Below, piece after piece: positions 1 to 7,432 of a DNA stretch of 17,060 nucleotides. How positions within the stretch are numbered: position 1 is the first letter of the stretch; each line of letters begins with the position of its first letter. This DNA comes from JBCDCU01 sp039180865 (GTDB taxonomy: Bacteria > Pseudomonadota > Alphaproteobacteria > Rhizobiales > JACESI01): contig JBCDCZ010000071.1 in assembly GCA_039180865.1 (NCBI GenBank), positions 1 through 17,060 on the forward strand, in the 5' to 3' direction. The notes beneath the pieces are model-generated. The model ran no database searches. It was not told the origin of the DNA and saw only the letters and a program-made list of their open reading frames with translations. Made by a program: the position numbers and the translations under genes.

Positions 1-99
1 CCAAACAATGACAGTTCAGTTCTCTTGGCGGAGGGGGATGAAGCCCGGGTCGGCTGGCGGACGCAGGATTGCCGCGCGCTCGACCCGATTGCTTTTTAG
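1..99 (+). CDS. ABC transporter ATP-binding subunit, C-terminal fragment (PotA-like)
   Basis: Reading frame 1 is open from the window edge to a TAG at 97-99 and encodes 32 residues, too short for ordinary ORF listing. The peptide contains the pattern EGDEARVGWRTQD followed by CRALDP. This resembles the end of the TOBE_2 domain in PotA/UgpC-type ABC ATPases (G-D-x-V-x-V-x-W, then a short acidic stretch). Its position just before a matching binding protein and two permeases on the same strand supports this. It would hydrolyse ATP on the cytoplasmic face to drive import. The Walker A, signature and Walker B motifs must lie upstream of the window and are not seen. The identification rests on a short stretch plus context. 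Confidence 0.72.
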   Translation, partial: PNNDSSVLLAEGDEARVGWRTQDCRALDPIAF

Positions 100-122
100 A
101 GTTTGGCCGTCGGTCAAAGTAA

Positions 123-142
123 TGCCCGGCCTATGCCGGGTG
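123..142 (+). promoter_or_regulatory. Stem-loop between ATPase gene and binding-protein gene
   Basis: CCCGGC (125-130), loop CTAT and GCCGGG (135-140) form a perfect 6-bp GC stem, extendable by two G-U pairs to 123-142. It ends about 6 nt before the AAGGGAG ribosome-binding site of the next gene. No U-tract follows, so it is not a terminator. It could be an mRNA processing or stability element at the 5' side of the binding-protein cistron. Confidence 0.4.
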
Positions 143-162
143 AGTTTAAGGGAGAAAACTAT

Positions 163-1242
163 ATGAAAACGAAACTACTGCTTTCAGCAGCAGCGGCTCT
201 GGCCCTGAGTGTTGGCGCAGCATCTGCGAAAGACCTGACGGTCGTATCGTGGGGCGGCGCTTATACAAAGAGCCAGGTCGAAGCTTACCATAAGCCGTGG
301 ATGGAGAAGACCGGCAAGGTCATCACATCTGAGGATTACAATGGTGGTATCGCGGAAATCAAAGCTCAGGTTGAAGCGGGTAATGTCACATGGGACATCG
401 TTGACGTCGAGCTTTCTGACGCGGTTCGCGCTTGTGATGAGGGTTTGATCGAGCCGATCGATCCATCAATCCTGCCAGCCGGTGCCGATGGTACGCCAGC
501 GACTGCCGATTTCATCGAAGGCACCTTGCACGAATGTGCGGTTGCAAACATCGTTTGGTCAACGATCTTTGCCTACGACAGCTCAAAGATTGCTGACGGT
601 CCAAAAACCATCGCCGACTTCTTCGATCTTGAGAAGTTTCCGGGCAAACGCGGCCTTCGCAAAAACCCGAAAGCCAACCTTGAAATGGCTCTGATGGCAG
701 ACGGCGTCGCGGCTGCTGACGTCTATGACGTTCTCGGCACGCCTGAAGGTGTTGACCGCGCATTCAAAAAGCTCGACACCATCAAGAGTTCAGTTGTCTG
801 GTGGGAAGCCGGTGCTCAGCCGCCGCAGCTTCTGGCAGACGGTGAAGTTGCGATGACGACGGCCTATAACGGTCGTATCTTCAACGCCGTGGCAGCTGAA
901 AGCAAGCCGTTCAACATCGTTTGGGATGGCCAGGTTTGGGACCTTGACCTCTGGGTCATCCCTAAAGGTGCTCCAAACAAAGAAGCAGCTTTGGACTTCC
1001 TGAAGTTCTCGACTGCGACCGAGCAGCTTGCAGCACAAGCATCTTGGATTTCCTACGGCCCGGCCCGTAAGTCATCCGGCCCGCTTGTCGGTTCATTCCA
1101 CAACAATCCGAACCTCGATATGGGCCCGCAAATGCCGACAAACCCGGCAAACCTGACCAATGCGATTCAGAACAACTTTGAGTTCTGGGCCGACAATCAG
1201 GATGAGCTCAACGAGCGTTTCAACGCCTGGCTCGCAAGCTAA
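163..1242 (+). CDS. ABC transporter periplasmic substrate-binding protein, PotD/spermidine-putrescine type
   Basis: This 359-residue protein has a clear Sec signal peptide: MKTK, a hydrophobic alanine-rich core, and predicted cleavage after SVGAASA near residue 22. The mature protein starts KDLTVVSWGGAYT, the first beta-strand typical of COG0687 polyamine-type binding proteins. Length suits the family. I chose ATG 163 rather than the in-frame upstream start at 103. It follows AAGGGAG at good spacing and puts the signal peptide at the N-terminus, whereas the extra 20 residues carry the hairpin sequence and resemble no signal peptide. It would capture the substrate in the periplasm for the two permeases downstream. 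Relatives bind putrescine, spermidine, mannopine or other amines, so the ligand cannot be told here. Confidence 0.9.
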   Translation: MKTKLLLSAAAALALSVGAASAKDLTVVSWGGAYTKSQVEAYHKPWMEKTGKVITSEDYNGGIAEIKAQVEAGNVTWDIVDVELSDAVRACDEGLIEPIDPSILPAGADGTPATADFIEGTLHECAVANIVWSTIFAYDSSKIADGPKTIADFFDLEKFPGKRGLRKNPKANLEMALMADGVAAADVYDVLGTPEGVDRAFKKLDTIKSSVVWWEAGAQPPQLLADGEVAMTTAYNGRIFNAVAAESKPFNIVWDGQVWDLDLWVIPKGAPNKEAALDFLKFSTATEQLAAQASWISYGPARKSSGPLVGSFHNNPNLDMGPQMPTNPANLTNAIQNNFEFWADNQDELNERFNAWLAS

Positions 1243-1258
1243 GCGTTTTACAATTTGG

Positions 1259-1281
1259 CCGGGAGGGTACACCCCTCCCGG
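1259..1281 (+). promoter_or_regulatory. Strong intercistronic stem-loop after the binding-protein gene
   Basis: CCGGGAGGG (1259-1267) and CCCTCCCGG (1273-1281) are a perfect 9-bp inverted repeat around the loop TACAC. TCTTCCTT follows, which is a weak pyrimidine tract and not a proper U-run. Lying between the binding-protein and first permease genes, it may act as a partial terminator or 3' stabiliser that lets the binding protein be made in excess over the membrane subunits, as known for malE-malF. That role is inferred. Confidence 0.55.
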
Positions 1282-1307
1282 TCTTCCTTGGGGCGGGAGT
1301 TTAATCA

Positions 1308-2594
1308 ATGGCCGATATGGCGCTCAGTAACGCCGGTGCAAAACAGGCGCCGCTCACGACAGCGGATGGTGTACCACTCAAGCGCAAACTCGCGATATCT
1401 CTGCGCCGCAAACGCCTTACGGCCTTTTTTCTGACCGCACCGCTCCTTCTTTTTATGCTGATCTCATTCATCATCCCGATCGGGCAGATGCTGGTTCGAA
1501 GCTATCACAATGACGCATTCAGCAAGGCGCTTCCTAATACAGCCGTAGCGCTGCGTGAATGGGACCCGGCAAGCTCCGAGGATGGTCTGCCGGACGAAGA
1601 AGTATTCGCAATCCTCGCGGGCGACCTTGCTCAGGCGCGAAAAGACCGCACCATTGGCCGGGCTGCAACCCGCATCAATTACGATTTATCCGGCACCCGC
1701 TCCACTTTTATGAAGAGCGCTCGCAGGGCAAACCGCCTTGAAGCGCCGTTCAAGGAAGCGGTTCTGGGTATCGATGAGGATTGGTCCAACCCAAGCCTTT
1801 GGGTGACCATGAAAAGAGCCTCGTCAGATGTAACACCGAGTTTCTTTCTTGCAGCCGTCGACCGCAAGCTTGCCGATGACGGCAGCGTCGTAATGCAACC
1901 CGACTTCCTGCAGATTTACGTCAATCTTTTCTGGCGAACCTTGTGGCTCTCTTTTGTCATCACGGTTCTGTGCTTCGTTCTGGCCTATCCGATTGCCTAT
2001 CTCATGTCGGTGTTACCGCTCCGAACATCGAACCTTTTGATGATCCTTGTGCTCTTGCCCTTCTGGACATCGCTACTTGTTCGAACCACGGCGTGGATTG
2101 CACTGTTGCAGACCGAGGGGATCATAAACGACATATTGGTGACCATCGGAATCCTGTCCGATGATGGCCGTGTTCAAATGATCTACAATCAGACCGGCAC
2201 AATCGTCGCGATGACGCATATTCTTTTGCCATTTATGGTTTTGCCACTCTACTCGGTTATGAAGACGATCCCGCCGAGCTATATGCGCGCTGCGCGCTCG
2301 CTCGGTGCCACGCCCTTTACAGCGTTCCGCCGGGTGTATTTCCCGCAAACCGTCCCGGGAATCGCTGCGGGCACGCTGCTCGTCTTCATTATCGCGATCG
2401 GCTATTACATCACGCCCGCTTTGGTTGGCGGTCAGGATGGTGTCTTGATCTCGAACCTGATCGCTGACCATGTCCGGCGCTCCTTGAACTGGAGCCTGGC
2501 AGCAGCGCTCGGCGCCATCCTCTTGGCCGGCGTCCTGATTTTGTACTGGCTCTACAACAAGCTGGTCGGCGTCGATAATCTGAAGTTCGGGTAA
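1308..2594 (+). CDS. ABC transporter permease, PotB type, with large periplasmic insertion
   Basis: This is a 428-residue inner-membrane permease. A basic cytoplasmic N-terminus (KRKLAISLRRKRL) precedes TM1 at about 38-60. A long hydrophilic stretch at about 62-200 is presumably periplasmic. Five further hydrophobic segments follow: about 205-235, 241-265, 295-318, 350-372 and 395-416. The EAA loop that docks on the ATPase is at about 325-346 (YMRAARSLGATPFTAFRRVY). Classical E. coli PotB is roughly 280 residues, so the extra length lies mostly in the loop between TM1 and TM2. GGGAG about 8 nt upstream supports ATG 1308. It lies in an operon with the binding protein 65 bp upstream and the second permease 12 bp downstream. 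Confidence 0.9.
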   Translation: MADMALSNAGAKQAPLTTADGVPLKRKLAISLRRKRLTAFFLTAPLLLFMLISFIIPIGQMLVRSYHNDAFSKALPNTAVALREWDPASSEDGLPDEEVFAILAGDLAQARKDRTIGRAATRINYDLSGTRSTFMKSARRANRLEAPFKEAVLGIDEDWSNPSLWVTMKRASSDVTPSFFLAAVDRKLADDGSVVMQPDFLQIYVNLFWRTLWLSFVITVLCFVLAYPIAYLMSVLPLRTSNLLMILVLLPFWTSLLVRTTAWIALLQTEGIINDILVTIGILSDDGRVQMIYNQTGTIVAMTHILLPFMVLPLYSVMKTIPPSYMRAARSLGATPFTAFRRVYFPQTVPGIAAGTLLVFIIAIGYYITPALVGGQDGVLISNLIADHVRRSLNWSLAAALGAILLAGVLILYWLYNKLVGVDNLKFG

Positions 2595-2606
2595 GGAGGA
2601 ACCATC

Positions 2607-3518
2607 ATGAAACTTCCTGCCTATGCCTCACCGCTCGAAAAGATCTGGCACTACACGTTTCTAACGATATGCACTGCGATTTTTATCTTTCTGATCGCGC
2701 CGATCCTGATCATTTTGCCGCTTTCTTTCAATGCCGAGCCGTATTTCACGTTTACCGAGGGCATGCTGACATTTGATCCAGATGCTTACTCGACCCGCTG
2801 GTACCAGGATATTTTCAGAAACGGCATGGCCGCACCTGACGAGCCATTTTCCTGGGCCTGGCTGGTGGACAGCTGGAGCAATGCACAATGGCTGCGAGCG
2901 ACCCGCAATTCCTTCTTCATCGCATTTTTTGCAACGATTATCGCAACAGTCCTCGGCACGCTTGCGGCGCTCGGTTTGTCACGTCCTGAAATGCCGGCGC
3001 GCGCCTTCATTACCGGCCTTTTGATTTCTCCAATGATCGTGCCGCTCGTCATTATCGCGACAGGCATGTTTTTCTTTTATTCCGATCTTGGAATTGCGAA
3101 GACCTATACCGGCATTATCGTGGCGCATGCCACGCTTGGCGTCCCCTTCGTGATTATCACCGTCACGGCGACACTGGTTGGTTTCGACAATTCCTTGATC
3201 CGCGCCTCCGCAAGCCTTGGTGCTAAGCCGACCACGACCTTCTTCAAAGTGATTATGCCGCTCATTCTGCCCGGAATGATATCGGGCGCGCTCTTTGCGT
3301 TCATCACGTCGCTTGATGAAGTCGTGGTCATGCTCTTCGTGGCCGATGTCGAGCAGCGCACGATCCCGCGTCAAATGTTCTCAGGGTTAAGAGAGCAAAT
3401 CTCGCCTACAATCCTCGCAGTGGCCACAGTTCTGGTCATCATCTCGATTGCGCTTTTGACGACGGTCGAACTTTTGAGACGTCGCTCAGAACGCCTTCGC
3501 GGAATAACGCCGCGCTAA
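2607..3518 (+). CDS. ABC transporter permease, PotC type
   Basis: This 303-residue inner-membrane permease has TM1 at about 16-40, a periplasmic stretch at about 42-98, and hydrophobic segments near 102-124, 134-158, 166-190, 222-246 and 268-288. The EAA docking motif is at about 196-222 (SLIRASASLGAKPTTTFFKV). A very strong AAGGAGG at about 2593-2599 overlaps the upstream permease stop codon, which indicates tight translational linkage. It should form a heterodimer with the preceding permease. The C-terminus is basic (RRRSERLRG) and cytoplasmic. Residues 62-92 in the first periplasmic loop are aromatic and acidic and may help dock the binding protein; this last point is inference. Confidence 0.9.
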   Translation: MKLPAYASPLEKIWHYTFLTICTAIFIFLIAPILIILPLSFNAEPYFTFTEGMLTFDPDAYSTRWYQDIFRNGMAAPDEPFSWAWLVDSWSNAQWLRATRNSFFIAFFATIIATVLGTLAALGLSRPEMPARAFITGLLISPMIVPLVIIATGMFFFYSDLGIAKTYTGIIVAHATLGVPFVIITVTATLVGFDNSLIRASASLGAKPTTTFFKVIMPLILPGMISGALFAFITSLDEVVVMLFVADVEQRTIPRQMFSGLREQISPTILAVATVLVIISIALLTTVELLRRRSERLRGITPR

Positions 3519-3577
3519 TATTTCGCGCTGCGCTCGCGTCTTAGCCAGACGTGATGGACTGTTCTTGATAATGCGGA

Positions 3578-3599
3578 CGTAGCGCCTTTCTGCGCTGCG
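3578..3599 (+). promoter_or_regulatory. Stem-loop just upstream of the DUF1194 gene
   Basis: CGTAGCGC (3578-3585) and GCGCTGCG (3592-3599) pair over 8 bp with one G-U wobble, around the loop CTTTCT. It ends a few bases before the GGAAAGG ribosome-binding site of the next gene. No U-run follows, so it is not a standard terminator. It could separate expression of the transporter operon from the DUF1194 gene or modulate its translation. Confidence 0.35.
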
Positions 3600-3611
3600 T
3601 GGAAAGGCACG

Positions 3612-4343
3612 ATGCGGCAAGGCGCCTTCGCACTACTGATTGCGGTTTTATTGACCGCTTTGCTTCCCGGTGCAAGCACCCGGACCCAGCCCGCACGAAC
3701 GGATCTCAACCTTCTGATTGCAATCGACTGTTCCTACAGCGTTAACTCTGCTGAATTCCAACTGCAATCTGTCGGGATTGCCAATGCCCTGCGCTCTGAG
3801 GAGGTTTTTGCAGCGATCCAATCCGGCCGTTTTGGACGCATTTCGATCGCCGTTATTCAATGGTCCGGACCGGACACCCAGGAGATTGTAGTGCCTTGGA
3901 CCCTGGTCGCTTCACGTAACGATGCGTTCTCGATCGCAGATCAGGTGGAAGCCGCACCGAGGCTCACCGCTGAAGGTGTTACAGCCATTGGAAGCGCGAT
4001 CACATTCGCCATTGACTATCACGCCAAAGCGCCTTTTTTCGCAGACCGGCAAGTGATTGACATGCAGGCTGATGGCACCAGCACCTGGTCGCGAGGCGTA
4101 CCGATCCGTCAGGCCCGTAACCGGGCCGTTGACAACGGTCTCGTGGTCAATGGATTGCCGATCCTTAATGAGATTCCCTATCTGCATCACTACTTCCGCA
4201 ATCACGTGATCGGTGGGCCGGGAAGCTTCATCGAGATTGCGGACAACTACCGCGCTTTTGAAACGGCGATTAAACGCAAGCTGATCCGCGAAATCAGAGG
4301 AATGGCGCTCTCGAGGCGTGCGCATGATGCGTCGGCGACATAG
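3612..4343 (+). CDS. DUF1194 family secreted protein with VWA-like fold
   Basis: This 243-residue protein has a signal peptide (MRQGAFALLIAVLLTALLPG, likely cleaved near residue 28). The rest resembles DUF1194 throughout: LLIAIDCSYSVNSAEFQLQ, VIQWSG, VVPWTLV, VNGLPILNE and VIGGPGSF. Metal-ion-dependent adhesion site residues of a von Willebrand A fold look present: D39-x-S41-x-S43, T124, and D154 in ADG. In many relatives the third motif reads VSGDG; here it is MQADG. Function is unknown for the family; VWA domains commonly bind partner proteins. GGAAAGG is close upstream of ATG 3612. The gene lies 93 bp after the permease, and a hairpin between them makes co-transcription uncertain. Confidence 0.85.
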   Translation: MRQGAFALLIAVLLTALLPGASTRTQPARTDLNLLIAIDCSYSVNSAEFQLQSVGIANALRSEEVFAAIQSGRFGRISIAVIQWSGPDTQEIVVPWTLVASRNDAFSIADQVEAAPRLTAEGVTAIGSAITFAIDYHAKAPFFADRQVIDMQADGTSTWSRGVPIRQARNRAVDNGLVVNGLPILNEIPYLHHYFRNHVIGGPGSFIEIADNYRAFETAIKRKLIREIRGMALSRRAHDASAT

Positions 4344-4364
4344 TTAAGGGCGAAGCGCGCGAGA

Positions 4365-5627
4365 CTATGCCGTGGAAAGTTTCTGCCGCGCACTCACATC
4401 CTCCACGCTGACCCTTCTCGCAAAGACATCGCGGTCAAGGCACGTGTAGCCAAGCGATAGGAGGCCAACCTCAACGAGGTCACGCTCGTCGTCGAGAACG
4501 CGCATACGAGCCATTGTACCGCGACCGGCAATGTGAGCGAGGGCTCGATCAAGCGGTTCCTGTAAAAGATCGAAATGCGCAGTGCCCGGTCCCGTAAAAA
4601 GGATCTGTTTCGGATTGACGAGAAGGATTAGGCTGGAAAGGCCGACCCCGATTGCGGTCGCTGCGGTTTCGAAAGCGGTGCCTGCGATTGCGTCTCCGGA
4701 CCGCGCTTGGTCTGCGAGTTTCATCATATCCTGCTGGGATGGGGCGATATCAGCCGGATCGGTTTCCACAAGCTCTGGACGCGCGCTTCGAAAAATCCCG
4801 AAGTCGGAGGCATATGCTTCGATACACCCGTACCGACCGCATCTGCACAGGGCTCCGTCCTGCTTCCACAACATATGGCCGAACTCGGATGCGGAGCCAT
4901 CCGAGCCTTCCACAAGGGCGCCATTCACGAAGAGACCGAGCCCAATCCCTGAACTCAGATAAAGGACCGCGAAGGAATCGCCGAGACTGTCATCCTCGCG
5001 GTAAAGCGCGTGGGCAATGGCGTTCGTGTCGTTCGCGACGATGCAGCGAACACCAAAACGCTCTGTCAAAGGCGCGGCGACGGCAATGTTTCGGGTTTGA
5101 AAGGCCGGGCTCCAAATGATCTCACCTTTTTTCGCATCGACGGACCCCTGGCAGGCGATGCTGGCGAGGGTCAGTCGGGCAGGGTCAATTGCTTCTTCCG
5201 AGAGGAAGTCGCCAACGGCATCGCAAAAGATTGACCCAAAATCCGGACCGTCAATGTGAGCTGTTTCGATGGGTTGGGTTTTCCTGGCAAGGACAATCCC
5301 GCCGAAATCGGCAAGCAGCAGACGAATTTGATTGTGAGCGAGCTCGATCCCAAGAATAAGCGCAGCGTCAGGCGAAAGGCGGAGCCGGACTTTCGGGCGC
5401 CCCCGTTGGACTGGTGACGCTTGATCGGGGGCGTTTCGGTCCGGTTCTATCAGGCGCTCGTCGAGCATGTCGTTGGTGATCGCCGACACTGTCGCAGCGC
5501 TTAAGCCGGTGCGCGCTCCAAGTTCGATACTCGCAAGGGGGCCCGACCGCCGCAGGGTTTCCAGAACGAGTGACCGGTTTTGCCGGCGGACAAGTTCCGT
5601 ATCGGCCTTTTGGCGCGCTCCCTTCAT
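4365..5627 (-). CDS. ROK family transcriptional repressor (NagC/XylR-like)
   Basis: This 420-residue protein has an N-terminal winged helix-turn-helix at about 18-62 (helix pair around IELGARTGLSAATVSAITND), the linker RGRPKVRLRLSP typical of ROK repressors, and a ROK sugar-kinase-like domain at about 88-400. The zinc motif is intact: H251, then CRCGRYGCIE with C261, C263, C268 and E270. N199-D200 matches the sugar-binding/catalytic position of ROK kinases. The first ATP-phosphate motif reads DFGGI, without the DxGGTK found in active kinases, so a sensor-repressor is favoured over a kinase. AAGGA lies about 7 nt before ATG 5627. It is divergent from pgi and probably senses a sugar or sugar phosphate; which one is not visible. 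The 3' end nearly abuts the convergent DUF1194 gene. Confidence 0.9.
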   Translation of the reverse strand: MKGARQKADTELVRRQNRSLVLETLRRSGPLASIELGARTGLSAATVSAITNDMLDERLIEPDRNAPDQASPVQRGRPKVRLRLSPDAALILGIELAHNQIRLLLADFGGIVLARKTQPIETAHIDGPDFGSIFCDAVGDFLSEEAIDPARLTLASIACQGSVDAKKGEIIWSPAFQTRNIAVAAPLTERFGVRCIVANDTNAIAHALYREDDSLGDSFAVLYLSSGIGLGLFVNGALVEGSDGSASEFGHMLWKQDGALCRCGRYGCIEAYASDFGIFRSARPELVETDPADIAPSQQDMMKLADQARSGDAIAGTAFETAATAIGVGLSSLILLVNPKQILFTGPGTAHFDLLQEPLDRALAHIAGRGTMARMRVLDDERDLVEVGLLSLGYTCLDRDVFARRVSVEDVSARQKLSTA

Positions 5628-5643
5628 CCCGTTTCCTTCTTCC

Positions 5644-5730
5644 CTTATGAAAAAGGCGTAACAAGAGCCGCCAAGGTCTGCAAGGTTTCCAATGAGACCC
5701 CGCTTTCTTATGCGCTGAAAAAGGATTACC
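5644..5730. promoter_or_regulatory. Imperfect direct repeat in the ROK-pgi divergent promoter region
   Basis: The 165-bp gap between the divergent ROK and pgi starts holds two related copies. One is CTTATG then AAAAAGG-CG-TA at 5644-5660. The other is CTTATG, five extra bases, then AAAAAGG-AT-TA at 5707-5728. Such a pair might be an operator for the ROK protein or part of the promoters, but the copies are imperfect and no clear palindrome is seen. Confidence 0.22.
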
Positions 5731-5792
5731 CCTTCTTACGCAAATGCCGTTTTGGTGTGTTTGAAGTACTGTTTAGGGAGAGACCGAGCGAA

Positions 5793-7427
5793 ATGGATGA
5801 TAGCGCAGTTCAACGCCTTCACCGCCTTGCTGAAGACCTGAAAAAGATTCACCTCCGGGCTCTTTTCGGATCGGATCCTGCCCGTCCTGATCGTTTCGGC
5901 CTGCAGGCAGCAGGATTGTTCCTCGATTATTCCAAGAACAAGATCACAGACGAAGTTGTCACGGAACTCATCAGTCTCGCTGTTTTAAGTGGTGTTGAGG
6001 ACCGTCGTGACCAGATGCTGGCGGGCGTTCCGATTAACGAAACAGAGGGCAGGGCGGTGCTACACATGGCCTTGCGCGCGCCTCAAAATGACACCCGCTT
6101 GTACGGTGCCCCGGACCGTTTGACTGAAATCCAAGAGATTCTGAATCGCATGGAAGCCTTTTCGAACGGGCTGCGGTCAGGTGAAATCCGTGGCGCACGG
6201 AACATGCCGATCACCGATGTGGTCAATATCGGGATCGGTGGCTCCGATCTTGGCCCCGCGATGGCCGCAAGAGCCTTGTCGCCGTTTATCGATGGCCCCC
6301 GGCTTCATTTCGTCTCCAACGTCGATGGGGCCCATCTGGCCGATACGCTGAAAGCACTCGATCCCAGCACCACATTGTTTCTGGTCGCGTCCAAAACGTT
6401 CACCACGATTGAAACCATGACCAATGCCCGTTCGGCGCGCAAATGGCTTGCCGATGCGCTCGGTGAAAGATCGGTGGGTGATCATTTCGCCGCGATCTCA
6501 ACGAATATCGAGGAGGTTGAATCCTTTGGAATCGGCAAAGACCGGATTTTCGGCTTCTGGGATTGGGTCGGCGGGCGCTACTCGATCTGGTCTGCGATTG
6601 GTCTCTCTTTAATGATCGGGATCGGGCCTGAGCGGTTCCGCGTATTTCTTGCCGGGGCCCACACTATGGATCGTCATTTCTGTGAGGCACCGCTCACCGA
6701 AAACATGCCGGTTCTGCTTGCAATGGTTGGCGTGTGGCATCGCAACTTCCTGGAAATGAACGCGCAAGCGGTCCTGCCTTATGATGAACGTCTTGCTCGC
6801 TTTCCAGCCTATCTTCAGCAGCTCGATATGGAGAGCAATGGCAAATCGGTGAGGCTCGATGGAACACCGGTGCAGAGTGAAACCGGGCCCTTGATATGGG
6901 GGGAACCGGGAACTAATGGCCAGCACGCTTTCTATCAGCTTCTGCATCAAGGAACGGATATTATCCCGTGCGACTTTCTGCTGGCGGCGAAGCCGACGGA
7001 TGCAGACGAGGAGCACCACAATATCCTGTCGGCGAATTGCTTTGCACAATCGGAAGCCTTGATGGTGGGAAAGACCGAAGCCGAGGTGCGGCACGAACTG
7101 GAAGCGGAAGGGAAGACCGAGACAGAAATTGCGCGCTTGGTCCCGCACAAAGTCTTCCAAGGCGATAGGCCGTCGAACACGATCCTATACGAACAACTCG
7201 ATCCGGAAACCCTCGGTCAATTGATCGCGCTCTATGAGCACAAGGTCTTCGTGCAAGGTATCGTATGGGGCGTGAACTCGTTCGACCAATGGGGCGTCGA
7301 ACTCGGCAAAGCACTGGCAAAGCGGCTTCTTCCGGTACTTGACGGCGCACCACCGCCCGAAGGCCAGGACGCTTCGACCCGGGCACTGGTTAGCCGCTTT
7401 CGCACTTTGCGTAGCGCGTCACATTGA
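5793..7427 (+). CDS. pgi: Glucose-6-phosphate isomerase
   Basis: This enzyme interconverts glucose 6-phosphate and fructose 6-phosphate in the cytoplasm, feeding glycolysis, gluconeogenesis and the Entner-Doudoroff/pentose routes. Both PGI signatures are present: DWVGGRYSIWSAIG at 257-270 and GIVWGVNSFDQWGVELGK at 489-506. Phosphate-binding stretches NIGIGGSDLGP (145-155) and SKTFTTIET (200-208) are intact. Likely catalytic residues are E347 (MESNGK), H378 (NGQHAF) and K506. The 544 residues match the usual long bacterial form. The frame is open upstream to 5580, but ATG 5793 after TTTAGGGAG gives the expected N-terminus (MDDSAVQRLHRLAEDL), and the 71-residue extension has no family counterpart. 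It is divergent from the ROK repressor, which may control it. Confidence 0.97.
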   Translation: MDDSAVQRLHRLAEDLKKIHLRALFGSDPARPDRFGLQAAGLFLDYSKNKITDEVVTELISLAVLSGVEDRRDQMLAGVPINETEGRAVLHMALRAPQNDTRLYGAPDRLTEIQEILNRMEAFSNGLRSGEIRGARNMPITDVVNIGIGGSDLGPAMAARALSPFIDGPRLHFVSNVDGAHLADTLKALDPSTTLFLVASKTFTTIETMTNARSARKWLADALGERSVGDHFAAISTNIEEVESFGIGKDRIFGFWDWVGGRYSIWSAIGLSLMIGIGPERFRVFLAGAHTMDRHFCEAPLTENMPVLLAMVGVWHRNFLEMNAQAVLPYDERLARFPAYLQQLDMESNGKSVRLDGTPVQSETGPLIWGEPGTNGQHAFYQLLHQGTDIIPCDFLLAAKPTDADEEHHNILSANCFAQSEALMVGKTEAEVRHELEAEGKTETEIARLVPHKVFQGDRPSNTILYEQLDPETLGQLIALYEHKVFVQGIVWGVNSFDQWGVELGKALAKRLLPVLDGAPPPEGQDASTRALVSRFRTLRSASH

Positions 7428-7432
7428 AAATC

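Noticed and set aside
4339..4369. CATAGT/ACTATG inverted repeat spanning the stops of the DUF1194 and ROK genes
   Set aside because: Only 6-bp AT-rich arms with a 19-base loop and no U-run; probably chance from two facing TAG stop codons.
5580..5792. 71-residue N-terminal extension of pgi
   Set aside because: The frame is open, but the extension overlaps the divergent ROK coding region, has no PGI counterpart, and ATG 5793 has a good upstream purine stretch and the expected N-terminus.
6609..7160. 183-codon minus-strand ORF antisense to pgi
   Set aside because: The plus-strand frame carries both PGI signatures and the catalytic residues; the antisense product is Arg/His-rich with no family character.
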